A DNA stretch of 64,000 nucleotides, from positions 124,001 through 188,000 of the forward strand of contig MU839827.1 of NCBI GenBank assembly GCA_030411725.1, given 5' to 3'. This stretch comes from Echria macrotheca (lineage: Eukaryota > Ascomycota > Sordariomycetes > Sordariales > Schizotheciaceae). Below the pieces are notes generated by a model. It made no database searches. It worked only from the letters and a program-made list of their open reading frames with translations, and was not told the origin of the DNA. Positions 9,784 through 21,289 of this stretch are shown here, in pieces (within the stretch, counting starts at the first letter, position 1; every line of letters begins with the position of its first letter). The translations under genes were made by a program, and so were the position numbers.

Positions 9784-11725
9784 TTAATAACCCACGAACT
9801 GCGTGTTCTTCCTCAACTCAGCCATCTCCATTCGCTCCACCATATCCCGATATGAATCCATCCCCTCGATGCCCTCCCACCTACCGACTGCCCGCTTCGC
9901 CTTATCGGCCAGCGACCCACCTGGAAACATAAAAAAATCAACCACATCCAGCTTCCCGCCCTCCCCCTCATCCAGGTCCATCCTCTGAACCCGCAGATAA
10001 ACCCCCGGAAATCCGTCCATCTCGACGGCCCACGCGTCGGCCGGGTCCGCCATAACCCGAGTACGCGTCTGCTCCTCCGGGAATGAATACTCGGGAATCA
10101 TCCGGTTAAACCTCCGTTCACTTTCGTTCGCCGGCGTTCTCAGCGTCATGGGAATAACCTGTGCCTGTAGCTTTCCCAGCTTCCTGTACTTCGAGCCAGG
10201 CATGTCCGTGGCCGGCAATCTCCGAAACGCAATCGCCACGCCCCGATTATCATTCACATCGAACATGAACCGGAAATCTTCCTGCCCCGTGGTCCCCTCG
10301 CAATGCAACAGTTGGAATCCGGCCCACCTCCCCAGTCGCCACCCGGACAGATACGTAGTCATGCCCGGATTCAGCGAGATGCCGCCATACTGCGTAAAAT
10401 TGCGCGAAAAAAACACATCCCCATGTCGTAGCGGTGGCGGCCGTTCGGGGTCTCTTGCAACATGCCGCATACTCACCTGACTCCGGAAAACGAGCACGTC
10501 AACCCTCATTTTGAGGACCAACAGCTCGGGCGTGCGCGCGTGATACCCGTCCCCCCAATGCCGAAGCAAAAGCCCAACCATGCGGTCATCCTGCTTCCCG
10601 ATCCTGCAAACAAGCACCATCGTTTCTAGGGACGTCGGACAAACCAGCTTGATCCGATCGAGATGTCTCGCGGTACGCGTCGACCCTGTCGTTACGAGGC
10701 CGAGATAAATACCCCCGCTAAGAATGGCGGGTGGATGTGTCCGGCGCAGCTCGTGCGAGAACTCATCACAGGGCTCGATCTCACTGGACCCGGCAAACGC
10801 TTTCGGCGATTCGGCGAAAAGCCCGAGTAACTGGTGCCGTTCGTCGGGCGGCTCCCACCTTGTCGGCTCGAGGCCAAAGTCCTGCTCGAACGTGGTAATC
10901 TTGGAAGGGGCCTGGACGAGCTCGCCCCATGCGAAGAGGGACTGGTCGTGCGTCTTGACCATGATGGCTTCTTGGAGTCGTTGAAACGCACGCTTGCCCT
11001 CGCCGTAGATGAGCGGGATGTTGACGTCAAAGATTCCCAGCAGACAGTAGGCCATGTCCTCGACGCGCGAGGTGTGGCGCTGCGACGCCCACGACATGCG
11101 GCGCGCCACCGATACCGTCTCGAGGTCGCCACCGTTGAGGATGTACGGGTCGATATTAGTGATATGGGAGAGTAGATCGCACATGACTGACTTGGTGCCG
11201 ATCTCCTGCCAGCTCTCGGTGTAGAAGCGCGCCTGTTTCGGGGCGATTAGCTCCTGCAACGTCCAGCCGCGGGTAAACCAGCGCGAGGCCTCGAACTCCT
11301 CGACGGCCTCCGGCTCGCTGATATCGGACAGTGTGACATCTGATAAATAAACATAACAGATGGTTGCCTCGCGGTACCAGCGGAACATGGCGTTGATGGC
11401 CTCGGAGAGCTCGGCGCTGCTCTTCTTGTCGATACAGCACCTAGATTGTATCAGCCCACCGGACTTGTTTTCTGGTTCTCCGAGAAAGGACGCACGTGTC
11501 TACCCAGACCCAGTCAAAGCCTTCCCTCGCCGCCTGCGCGCGGAACTCGAGGATCTTGCGAAAGCCATTCTTGTGCGTGATGTCGACGTTTGCGCGGTTT
11601 TCCCACTCCTGGTAGGTGACCTCCTCGTCCTGCTCCCACCTGTGGGAGAGGATGGCGTACGGGGGCTTGTCCTCGTCCGAGACAAAGTCCCACATTTCAT
11701 ATTCGCGGGTGTTTAGGAGACGCAT
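9784..11725 (-). CDS. HET-domain protein (HET-E/HET-D type N-terminus)
   Basis: Predicted 628 residues. Exon 1 is 11725-11496, a 55-nt intron occupies 11495-11441, and exon 2 is 11440-9784. The start MRLLNTREYEMWDF and PPYAILSHRW belong to the HET class found at the N-terminus of HET-E/HET-D. Splicing rebuilds WVDTCCIDKKSSAELSEAIN, the core of that class, and then WYREATICYVYLSDV, FTRGWTLQELIAP and MAYCLLGIFDVNIPLIYGEG follow. HET domains trigger cell death on non-self fusion. No NACHT or WD40 follows; the last ~350 residues are a divergent tail of unknown function. It is divergent from the esterase gene, with 443 bp between the start codons. Confidence 0.9.
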
Positions 11726-12168
11726 TGTGCCGGCTTGATGTTGGAAAAGAGGATGGCGGAAGGCTGTGGGATTGCGGAGAAGATGAGCGATCAGGTCAAC
11801 GCCAAGATCCCATCCTGCGATTCATGGACGAACCCCGTGATTTGCATATGCGGGGGCTCGGACGATTTGAAGTCCGCAAGATTACGATTCCTTGACGTTG
11901 CCCGATACTGAGGCTGTGTATTCAGGTCTACCAAAGAACATGAATGTTCAAGGCAGAAACATACTGGTAAGGCATACAGCGTAGCATCCAACACGTGACT
12001 CCCCCGCATCTTCTTACAACTCGACTCCTCCCAAGAGGCCGGGATAGTAATCCTTCGCCTACTCCCGTCCTAATCCCTCGCCAAGATACTCCCGCATCAC
12101 TACCGCCAAGAACCAAAACGCCAACACTACCTAGTGATTCTTGCAAAGAAACCACCAGCCAAGCCAAG
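11726..12168. promoter_or_regulatory. Shared divergent promoter region
   Basis: 443 bp between the start codons of a minus-strand HET gene and a plus-strand esterase. C-rich pyrimidine tracts precede the esterase start. No defined operator could be recognised. Confidence 0.4.
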
Positions 12169-13380
12169 ATGTTATCCATCGAAGAAATCAAAGCCCTATC
12201 CACTCCCCACTGGGAGCTAGAAAAGGTGAGTCTCCCCTCTCCCAAAAACCCATGAGCCCCATGCCGACTACCTACTACCTGCGTAACTCTTCAACCCCCC
12301 TTATAAAACACTCAAACCCTCTAACACTCAATTACAAAAAAAGCTCCTCCGCGAAAAAGGCCCCGGATCAGATACCAAACCCCTCTCCACCCTCTCAGAC
12401 ATCCACCAAGCCCGCCTCTTCCTCCGCATGTTCTACAGCATCCGCTCCAGCACGCAGCCCAAGCCCTCCCTGCGTCCGTACAAATCCTCGTCTATACAAA
12501 TCCCCGTACGCGACGGCACCCTCCTCCCCGCGCGCGTGTACACGCCCCGGCGCAGACAGGGAGGATGTCCACTGCTATTCGTCTGCCACGGCGGCAGCTA
12601 CGTCCTAGGCGAACTAGACGGACAGGACTGGCTGTGCGAGCTGTTTGTCGCGCTGGGCGGCGTGGCGGTGGATGTGTGCTACCGGCTCGCGCCTGAATTT
12701 GTCTTCCCCACTGCCGTGTGCGATGCGTTTGATAGTCTTGTCTGGACGGTGCGGAATGCGGCCGGATTACATGTTGATACCGGCAAGGGGGTCGTGCTGG
12801 CTGGGGAGAGTAATGGGGGGGATATCGCGCTGGCTGTTGCGCATTTGTATGCGAATGAAGTGGGACTGGGAATGGAGCTGCCCCGGCTGACGGGGTTGTA
12901 TATGGCTTGTCCTATGGTTATGGATTCCGATACAGTGCCGGAGAGGTACAGGGAGTTTTTCGTCAGTAGGGAGCAGAATCGGGATGGGCCGGTGCTTACA
13001 ACGGGGAGTATCGAGTTTGTCGAGAGTAAGTGTGTTTGTGTTTGGCGATCAAATATTGGGCACGGCACGGGGCTGATGATATGATGATGTGTGCAGCGGT
13101 TTACAAGCCTGATAAGACGAGTCCTCTGGCGCTCCCGATTCTGTTTCCCGATCACTCCGGGCTGCCGAAGACGTATTTGCAGATCGCGGGTATGGATCCG
13201 CTGCGGGATGGGGGGTTGATATATGAGGATATTCTCAGGGAGAGTGGCGTCGAGGTCAAGACGGATTTATACGCCGGGTTGCCGCATTGCTTCTGGGGCC
13301 CGTTTATTCATGCCGAGTTTACGAAGCGGCACAAGGCGGATACTGCGGCGGGGCTGGCGTGGTTGTTGGCGAGTTCGTGA
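12169..13380 (+). CDS. Alpha/beta hydrolase, HSL/abhydrolase-3 type esterase
   Basis: Predicted 340 residues in three exons: 12169-12225, 12344-13025, 13097-13380. Introns are 118 nt (AAG acceptor, less usual) and 71 nt. The oxyanion motif FVCHGGSYVLGE, the nucleophile elbow AGESNGGDIAL (GxSxG, Ser), the acid MDPLRDGG (Asp) and the base GLPHCFWGPF (His) occur in the order and spacing of hormone-sensitive-lipase-type esterases. No signal peptide, so probably intracellular. Likely hydrolyses small ester substrates; the substrate cannot be told from sequence. Confidence 0.88.
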
Positions 13381-13898
13381 GGGCTGGTGAGACTATAACG
13401 CCCTGGAGCAGGGTTTGGAATTAGTACCTAGTGGCCGTAGTAACGAGTTCGGTACTGTACCTAGTTACTTTCACTCGGGAGTACTAGCACCGACCTCATT
13501 ACTACTTCTACTACTAATTCCAAACCCTACCCTGACTGTACTCTGTGTTCTTTTTTGTTTGGGTGAGTAGAAGTGGATCTTTATCAAGTTCTGTTCGTGT
13601 GGCTAGCGACTGGACGGCTCTAGGGATGGGGGCAGGCCGGATGGTTATTCAGATCCGATACGCAGCGACCTGCAGGAGGTCTGCTCTTAGTCTCTCTCCC
13701 AGCTTCGTTACTGTCCATCGAAGTCGGCGATAATATCAGAAGGTAGCTAGTCGGTTGAAACGCTTCAAAGCCCACAAGACCAGGGCATTCAATATCCTTG
13801 ATTATCCCCCCGACAATCCTTTTGCATTATAATTATCATTACCTAACAACGGCTACCGACAACCTCCCCAACAATCACCGATATCAGCATGAATACAT
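13381..13898. other. Intergenic with fold-back repeat, no gene
   Basis: Contains the inverted repeat at 13410-13528 (separate entry). The rest has only short frames without motifs. Confidence 0.5.
13410..13528. repeat. Imperfect inverted repeat (fold-back element)
   Basis: The outer 17 bp are perfectly inverted: 13410-13426 (AGGGTTTGGAATTAGTA) pairs with 13512-13528. Inside them, GTAGTAACGAGTTCGGT on the left pairs imperfectly with the region around 13485-13508. Together they would form a long hairpin. It could be a small foldback transposon remnant or a structured 3' end of the esterase transcript, which stops 30 bp upstream. No clear target-site duplication was found. Confidence 0.6.
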
Positions 13899-15080
13899 TC
13901 AGCTGATCCAGTTCTTAAGCTTGATCATGCCAGTGACCTTAATGCAGCCGGACGCTGGCGCGGCCGGAAGGGCCATGTATATGTAGGCCCCGCACTGCCA
14001 GAAATCGTTGAATGCGGTGGTTGCCAGATAAGGTGTAGCAGAACATCCAACAATACCAGTAGCCTTGTCCACTGAGCAGGTGACCGGGACATCCCTGGCG
14101 GTCGATGGCGCGGTCAAGTAGCCTAGGACACCGACTTGGGTGTTGGCGTCCCTGAGATACAACTTCATCGAGGGGTTGTCAGGAAGATATGGCTGGCTAG
14201 GCTCGTCGACGTGCAGGGTCATCTTGGTGCCCGGGAGACTGCTGGACCACTGAACATAGCCGCCGGCAACAATCAAAGATGCACCATTCCGAGGTCCACC
14301 CGAGATGGTTAGGTCTGCCGTCTGGATCGGGCCAATGGGCGTGGTGGTGGTCGTGACGGTGACGGTGCTGGCGTCGGCTGTGTTGATTGTCGTCGTGGCG
14401 GTCGTGGTAACAGGCTGGACAATCACGGTCGACTCGATCACGGTCACGGTGGACGACACGACAGACTCGATCCGGCTGCTGGTTGTCTCAAAGACGGTCG
14501 ACGTGACGGTGGTCGGGGTCTCGGTGACTGTCGTTGCGTGGTCGACGGCGTTGATGCATGCGCAGGCCGAGGCGTAGACGTCCTGGTTGGGGCAGAGGTT
14601 CGTCTCCAGCGGGGCAGTGGATGTCGTGGTGGACCAGGCCGAAGAGACACTGGACGGCTTGCGGCCGCATCCTCTCCTCTTCTTGCGCTGCGTGGGACTC
14701 TTCTTGACCAGTGCGAACGTAGGAGCCTGCGTTGTCTCAGTGACAGTCTGCTGGACGGTCGTGGTGAAGACTGTCGTCGTGTCAAACACGCTGTCGTACG
14801 AGGTTGAGGTTTCCTCGGCGGTCGAGGTGGTCGTGGTAAAGGAAACGACGATGTCGGTGTACGAGGAGGTCGAGGTGATGGTGGAGAACAGAGTATCCGC
14901 CGACGGCGTCACGGTGGCTGTCGTCGGGGATCCGAACAGATCCGTGCAAGAAGCGAACTGCGCAAGCGGATCGCCGTTGATCTGACCGATGACCTGCTGA
15001 AGGCACGGGGTGAGATCGCATGTCGGATTGTAGCTGTTGTAGACCGTCGCCGACGCGGCGATTATTGGGGCCGCGGCCAT
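13899..15080 (-). CDS. Thr/Ser/Val-rich surface-type protein
   Basis: About 393 residues from the ATG at 15080. The frame stays open upstream and encodes a hydrophobic stretch (LCAIPAILILVTRF), so a leader or TM exon may be missing. The mature start has a Cys module (CDLTPCLQQVIGQ, QFASCTDLFGSP). About 150 residues of TTT/TVT/STV-type sequence follow, interrupted by a basic patch (KKSPTQRKKRRGCGRK) and a second Cys pair (NLCPNQDVYASACACIN). The C-terminal ~140 residues look globular with four Cys (ISGGPRNGASLIVAGG, GCSATPYLATT). The composition fits an O-glycosylated wall or extracellular protein. No GPI signal is evident. Confidence 0.7.
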   Translation of the reverse strand: MAAAPIIAASATVYNSYNPTCDLTPCLQQVIGQINGDPLAQFASCTDLFGSPTTATVTPSADTLFSTITSTSSYTDIVVSFTTTTSTAEETSTSYDSVFDTTTVFTTTVQQTVTETTQAPTFALVKKSPTQRKKRRGCGRKPSSVSSAWSTTTSTAPLETNLCPNQDVYASACACINAVDHATTVTETPTTVTSTVFETTSSRIESVVSSTVTVIESTVIVQPVTTTATTTINTADASTVTVTTTTTPIGPIQTADLTISGGPRNGASLIVAGGYVQWSSSLPGTKMTLHVDEPSQPYLPDNPSMKLYLRDANTQVGVLGYLTAPSTARDVPVTCSVDKATGIVGCSATPYLATTAFNDFWQCGAYIYMALPAAPASGCIKVTGMIKLKNWIS

Positions 15081-15668
15081 CCTGCTGAAACGAGTGACGA
15101 GGATTAAAATGGCAGGAATTGCACACAGCACAAAAATGAGTGGAACGGTGAGGTGTCACCTAGAAAATGTCAAGAACGAGTGAAGAGGAAAGAACTCGAC
15201 TTTCGACGAGAAAGCAGCGAGCCGGTTACCTTATCCGTGGAACCCATGGAACCCATGAGTGCCATGGAAAGGAATGAGGCTCCATCAACGGTTCGCAACT
15301 AATGGCTTGGCATCAATACAATGCACGCCTACCTCGAATTCGACTCCAGCACCTCGGGACAGGACCAATTGCATTCTTGGCTTTCCATTCTCCCGGGGCC
15401 TGCCCCCGGTAAGTGGGCCGGCTACCTCTTCCAGGTCCGCTTTATCTCCGCCGGGGCGGAACCTCCGGTGATCCACCCCCTGGGCCTAGATCTGTTTGTG
15501 TTGACTACCCCTGGATTTAGCTTGGCCGTCCCCATAACCATAACCAAAAGGTCTTTGACGATACCATGCCCTTGGAGCCAGTTTGCGAAAGCGATGTTGT
15601 TCAGGCGCCACTTCTTCAAAGTCATGGAGCTCTCTGGGGTGCCGATCCATCCGGACCTGGGTTTGAGC
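15081..15668. other. Intergenic, no gene seen
   Basis: May include a missing 5' exon of the Thr-rich gene (15081-15260). The rest is 3' region of the next HET gene. Frames at 15285-15660 lack recognisable motifs. Confidence 0.4.
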
Positions 15669-18029
15669 TCAGACAAGAACGATATTGGCGGGGATGCAGT
15701 CCTCAGCCACGGCTTCCCCGTGCATGATCCCATGGACGTAGGCTGCACCCAAAAACTCATATCGTGCCTCTTCTGAGCTCGTAGATATCGCTTTTCCTCG
15801 CCGGAGCATGGCGACGGTGGACATACCCGCCAGCACCCATGCCTCATCTCCCTCTTTCAAGTCTTCCGGCCCGAGGCCAAGAAGCCCTGTATCCGTTCGG
15901 AACACACGTCTCTGTCTCGTAACGTAGGCTGCCGCGCCTCGATATTTCGCATGCGGTCCGGGGCCGTTGTGGTTTACAGCTTGGAGTCCTGGCTGGTCTC
16001 TGAAACAAGATAGTGCTTCCGTCAAAGCCCCAGGCGAGAACGCAGAGTTGGAAGGTTCTTCGCCTATCAGCTGCCATATATGTCGTCTTTGTTTTGTAAG
16101 ACCTTTGGTCCTGGATAGCGCAAGCTTGGTCCGGCTAACCGCCCGGGACAACAAGGATGGATCACGACGTATGTCTTCGCTCCTCGTGGCGGAAATGCAG
16201 CCCGCTAGATGATGGAGAAAGTGCGATGCCAATTCCGTCACATCATCGTCGAGCTCTTCATGATGGTCAACCCATCCATTTGCGATGCAAGTTCTCGCAA
16301 CGACCTCTGCGCGGCTTGTGGGCCTCGGATGGCTATGGTCTCGGATACCATTGTCAGTTCTGCATCACGGGGGAAAAGGAGAGGAGATAGACGCCGCGAG
16401 TGGCTCTGGCACTCACCCCAATATTGCGGGTTGCTGCAAGGGATATGAGAACGGCAAGTTCATCGCCACCCTACAGATTTCATCAAACTGTCGTCCAGGA
16501 GACTCCCATTCTAAGGTCCGATCCTTGTCGACCACTTTACCAACGCAAAGCCCTCGCACTGATAGCAAGAAATAGTCTTCGTTGGTCTGCGGGGTATGTG
16601 GGAAGGGGGGTTTTCCAAGGCCCGACGAGGCACAATGGCCAGTAACATGGAATCGAGCAGGCGTCTGGCCGATGCTAAAATCGGGGACCCACGATGGTAA
16701 ACCCTCAATCGACCGCTCAGAAGTTGTTTCCCGACTTTCTAGTACGGCCAGATTTCTTTGGACGCGGAGGATATTCCGAGTTATTTGCGTGTATACAAAG
16801 TTCGTCGGGTGGTCATAACTGATGTCGACAAGTCGGCTGAAGCGACATTCGTCCCGGTGAAAAACGTCGTCGTGGTGTGATTTTGCGTGTACCATTCCGA
16901 TGAGCGCAAAGACGTTGTCCCGCGGGTCAGAAGCTCCTGATCCTCGCGCATCTAACAACAAGGATGTCGCATACTGGATTAATTCAAACAACAACGCTAG
17001 AACCTGGCGCTCTCGAGGAGCGTCCTGAAATGGTTGAGTCTCGGAGAATTCGATTTCCAGGGGCATCCTAAACAGCTGGTAACATCCCACCAGGCTCAGC
17101 AGGCGCGTGCTTCCATTACACGCTCTGTCGTCGGCAAGAAACTGCTTAAACACGGCCGCCTCCCCTGTGCCGTGGACGAGCTCCATAACGGACCCTTTGC
17201 TGAGATAGTGTTGCCATCCTGTATATAGCACACAGAATGATGCGGCTACGATGCTCTCCCAGTTGATGACTCGTCTACCGCAAATGGCAACAATGCGTCT
17301 AGCCAAGGTTACCTCCTGTATGACCCAGACACGAGAGAAATAGGGCCTCGAGAAAAAAGCGATGAGAGATATCCACGCGCTGAGAGTGATGGGCTCAATC
17401 CCCAGTTTCGATGTATGAACTGCCTGGTTCAGGAGATCGTCGATGCCGATATGGCTGACTGATGCCTGTGCACGGTCCTGATCATCAAGACTGCACGGCA
17501 CGGCGTCTCGACCAAGAACTGCGAGTTTCTCAAGAGTCGCCAGGGCGGCGGGGGTAGTTCTGTCGTCCTGCCCCAGCCAAACTATGACCGATGCCGCTCG
17601 CATGTAAAGTTCGTCCATAATACGAACTTGAGACGCGCGTTCATTTTTATCATCCTGATTGATGCAGAGGGCATCAATCCAGATGAAATCAGCTCGAGTC
17701 TCGTCGTAAGTGTCGAGCAACATGTCGAGCGCGTCGTGGAGATTGGGCCGGATGGGGATGATGGTATCCTCGCAGCTCAGAACGTTCTGCCTCTTTTTTG
17801 TCGGCAGGAGCAAAGACGGGCCAAGCTCCTCGCACACGGCACTGCCCCATGTGTATGAAAGTGCATCAAAGGGTGGCGCCGTGTCAAGGTCGACCATATC
17901 CAGGGAGACTGCGATGACCGGGTCGCATATTCCAGGCCGCTGAGCTCGCCCATGGATGCGGAGCAGGCGAACCGACCGCGATGAAGGAAGCTGGCGATAA
18001 ATCCTGTCGATTCCAGACAAGTCCGCCAT
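15669..18029 (-). CDS. HET-domain protein, complete
   Basis: Predicted 767 residues. Exon 1 is 18029-16417, the intron 16416-16360 is 57 nt, and exon 2 is 16359-15669. The HET core is complete: RLLRI, PPFDALSYTWGS, IPIRPNLHDALDMLL, FIWIDALCINQDDKNERASQ, ASVIVWLGQ, YFSRVWVIQEVTLAR. LPSWVPDFS and DNVFALIG follow in the usual order. The intron joins PAILG to a C-terminal region with YVTRQRRVFRTDTGLLGLG, EGDEAWVLAG and AYVHGIMHGEA, the standard end of this large HET subfamily. No frameshift or stop was seen, so it appears functional. Role inferred: cell-death effector in non-self recognition. Confidence 0.9.
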
Positions 18030-18607
18030 GATCCAGATAATTTAGGCAGCGGCGGCGTGGTCACAGAAAGGCGCCCAATGTTGCTGAGAAGAAGGTACAA
18101 ATGGCAGATGGAGGGGAATCAATGCTTTCAGCTCATCACCCTCTGAGAGCTAGGCAACCACCATCCATTTTTGGCCAGAACGCTTCAGGCGTGCTAGCCC
18201 TGTACAGTGCCACACACCGTCTCATTCTGACTCGCACTGTTGTTGCATCTATTCCTGTTCTGCTTCCAGTCGTTAACAAGCTGAGAGAATAAGGGCAGTG
18301 ACAAATTTTGACATGACCTCGATACTTCGACGTCATCCGGTTTTATTTGCTTGCATTGGAAGAAGTCATGTTTACAGGATAAAGTAGCGTTGGCAAGGAT
18401 AGAAAGGAATCAAGAAAATTATGTGCAACCATGTGGACAAGGCATAGGAGGCGGGCTGGGGGACGGGGAATCTCAACACATGTAGGTCAGCACCAAATGT
18501 TGTCGGGTTCGACAGTAGTTCATGAGAAACCCACGATTAGCAGGTATGTATTCTGGCACCTCGTGCCAAACTGCCTTTCTTTCTGACGAAGTGTAGGCGG
18601 TCATTTT
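18030..18607. other. Intergenic, no gene seen
   Basis: Between two tandem minus-strand HET genes. Promoter of the left one and 3' end of the right one. Nothing recognisable. Confidence 0.5.
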
Positions 18608-20662
18608 CTATACGATTCTCAACACCGGGTGCTCCATGTCACTTGTAAACCACCGCTCATCCCAGGTTTTCCATTCGTCTCGCGTCACAGTCCCAGGGAT
18701 ACAACCCACACGTTTGTAGGTTGGCGGAGTTGAAGCAGTCGCCTCGTTCTGGAGTGACAAGACCAAGCAGAAGCATTGAATGCGGTCCGAATACCTGCCG
18801 TTCCCTCCTCCAACAGCTACTTTGAGGCATGTCAAACGGCTCCCATGCGAAATCGTTCCAGGCTTGCCTATCCAGAAATCATCCATGCGGTCCGGGATAA
18901 ACGATCTCGTGTAGCCATTACGTTCGAGTGTCCAGACATTGCTGTGTAAGCGCAAGACGAGCTTGACAACGACAGCGGGGCCTGTGATGTCGATGTGGCC
19001 GCCAAGCAACTCGCCCATAGGGTCGGAGCCCGCGAGGGTGACTGAGGCGTCGAGAATCTTGCAGAAGTGCTCCGGGTCCCTAGGGTAAGCCGGATAAGCT
19101 TGGTCCCTAATGGCAGCCCATGACCATGATGGGCTCCGCCACTTCTCCGGACCCGACACAGCCCCTTCGAGTCTGGTTTCCCACTGTATATCCCTCAAGA
19201 GGGTATCTCTCCAATAATATGTCGGACTCAAATGTGAGGCGAAGCATTGTGTAACTAGACACGATCGAGGCCCAATGTCCCGAGTGAAGTGGATTCTGAC
19301 CAGAAATACTGCTGGTCCTCATGGTTTTCGAGTATTCTGACTTTGCATGCACGCCAAATGTCATAAAGGGGCTTTCGATGAAGCCCGGCGCAGGCGGCAG
19401 ATAAAAGCCTGAACATCGAAAAGTCTTCAACCCAGAGCATTCCCACATAACCTCTCCGCGGGTGAAGTGCACGAGACGTGGTGAGAGAAGACGCTCTTGA
19501 AAGGTCCAAGCCCGACTCATTAGTGGGAAATAGCTGAAGCTGTGCCTCAGCTCTTCCTTTTCAGGGACAAATTGCCAGCTGGGAATGTGGCCTCCTTCAA
19601 GGCCTGTTTCGACTAGAACATCATACTCAACCCCGTCGGGCCCTGGTATTCTCAGCCAATGAGGCGAAAAATACTGGATGGGTGGAAGATAGAAACCCCC
19701 TTCGTCACTTGTAGATGCCGTAGCACACAGTGTGACGTAAGCGCCTCCGTATATGTCGGCCATCATGGCAGACTGCTCCTGCCAGTCCTGAGGGCTATCT
19801 TGGATGATACAAATCGAGTCGATCCAGAGAAACCTGAGTTGAAGCCGTCGGGTGAATTCAATGGCGTCCTGGAATGTGGCCGGGAGCAGATCCCACGCAA
19901 TTTCACCCTTGTTTCTCTCCAAAGTCGTCGTTGTTGTGATACATGCCGGTCCTTTCCGGCCCCAGCAATGACTGAGGCACACGTAGCGCTCAGTCTCCCC
20001 GGTTGTTTCGACCAACCTCACAGTAGGAGCCGTGAGCATTCCAGTGTCAATAACTCTTTTCGGCAAAGGAGATGGCGCTTCTGGGAGGCAGAATTGGTGG
20101 TGAGACTCGCACTCTAACATCCACCTGCGGACATGGGTAACACATTCTTCGGGGTCGACCTTGGCGAGAGGCTTTTTGACCATCATTCCCGGGAATGGTT
20201 TGGGGGTGTCTAGAAGCACCAAGACGTGTTAGAAATGGGGTTCCTAGATATCTAAGTTGTCAATCCAGCGGCTTCGACTTGCTTACCTGGTAGACAAAAA
20301 ATTCGGAATTCAACTGGTGACACCGGGTGGGGTTGTTCGTCTATAGTCCAACGGATTCTACACCACCGATTCCTGTCGTGGCAGCAAGCTATCCTTGCAC
20401 CCGGACTCCCCTCTCGAGGGGAGCAAGGATATGGAAGAATACCCTTCTCGACGCAGCGCTTCGCCACATTCCAAAGAAATCGACATTCGGCGCACCCCCG
20501 CCACGGCGAATCCCCACGGATATAACGCACATCGATCGAAAAGTCAGTATTCCCTGTCAAGCAGACTGGGCATCCTCCAGACGGCTGCGGAGCCAACGGA
20601 TACGTCGAATAGGTTGGCGACGGCCGATCAAAGAGGGCCACGTTTTCGTTGTGCGAAGACAT
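18608..20662 (-). pseudogene. HET-domain gene with internal frameshift/deletion
   Basis: Exon 1 (20662-20287) encodes MSSHNENVALFDRPS and a Cys-rich start (GGCPVCLTG, GCAECRFLW). A 77-nt intron (20286-20210) leads to the HET core: VCLSHCWG, LRFLWIDSICIIQDSPQDWQ, ADIYGGAYVTLCATAS, SRAWTFQERLLSPR. At about 19225-19250 the frame breaks. After IVSSYTMLRLT the family normally continues for a few dozen residues before a segment such as LSPTYYWRDTLLRD. Here that segment follows at once in another frame and runs on (KWRSPSWSWAAIRD) to 18608. The simplest reading is a small out-of-frame deletion, which would end the protein about 50 residues later. An undetected intron is less likely because the two segments overlap in sequence. 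Confidence 0.7.
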
Positions 20663-20909
20663 GGCCGTTTCTCTCACGTTTCGGGGTTGCGACCCAACGA
20701 AGTATCCAATATGCAAAGCAAAGAAAAAAAATAGGAGCCACTGGCATAAAACAAGATTTTTGGGAAAATTCGGTCGGGGAAATGTTGACGGGGTAGGTAG
20801 CTCTTGACGGCTGCCCAGCCCAGCGTCGTGTTCGGTGCTGGTAGACAGTTCGAAATGACTGGGACTTTGGGACTTGAGATGCTTCCCAACCACGTGAGCA
20901 ATGCTGTGG

Positions 20910-20975
20910 CGCAAGCTCTGGTTGGGTCGCTCATGCTTTGCGCAACCACCCAAGGCTCTGCCCAATCACTGACAT
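20910..20975 (+). repeat. Diverged duplicate of 23688-23752
   Basis: Shares GCTCTGGTTGG, GCTCATGCT, a GCAA-centred block and GCCCAATCA in the same order and spacing with 23688-23752. By eye roughly three quarters of the bases match. Each copy lies within about 350 bp of the start of a HET gene, but the two genes face opposite ways relative to the repeat. That argues for a dispersed repeat rather than a shared promoter. Confidence 0.45.
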
Positions 20976-21189
20976 CTGCGTAATCCCTGTCTTCGCTGCT
21001 GCGTGCCTGCCTGCGTATTTTCGAGAGAAGGTGGGTACAAAGGGACCGAGAAGCAATGGCCATCAGAATTCCTAATAAGACATTACCTTATGTTCAGTTA
21101 TCGTCACAACGTCCGCAGTAAGAGCCAGACCCGTCAACTCGCCCGCCCATCTCCTCCTTGAACGTCCCCAGATTACCCACTGTCAAGAA

Positions 21190-21223
21190 GGCATCTGATA
21201 GGGGTGCACCCCTGTCAGATGCC
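21190..21223. mobile_element. 34-bp palindromic mini-element with 8-bp TSD
   Basis: A near-perfect 34-bp palindrome starting GGCATCTGATAGGGG. It is flanked on both sides by the direct repeat GTCAAGAA (21182-21189 and 21224-21231), the footprint of an insertion with 8-bp target duplication. Its arms match the ends of the 191-bp element at 62721-62911. It therefore looks like a copy in which two terminal inverted repeats are joined with the interior lost. The single mismatch between arms is T versus C. Confidence 0.8.
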
Positions 21224-21289
21224 GTCAAGAAACCCACGACTTCCTGCTTCCTCCGCTCACCGGTACCAAAACAGGCGCATTCTACCTAC

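Larger units (their letters stand above)
20663..21289. other. Intergenic with repeat fragments, no gene
   Basis: Holds a diverged copy (about 20910-20975) of a segment also present at 23688-23752, and the small palindromic element at 21190-21223. No supported gene. Confidence 0.5.

Noticed and set aside
20910..20975. tRNA or snoRNA as the cause of the repeated segment
   Set aside because: No cloverleaf, A/B box pair or C/D box arrangement could be traced in either copy.
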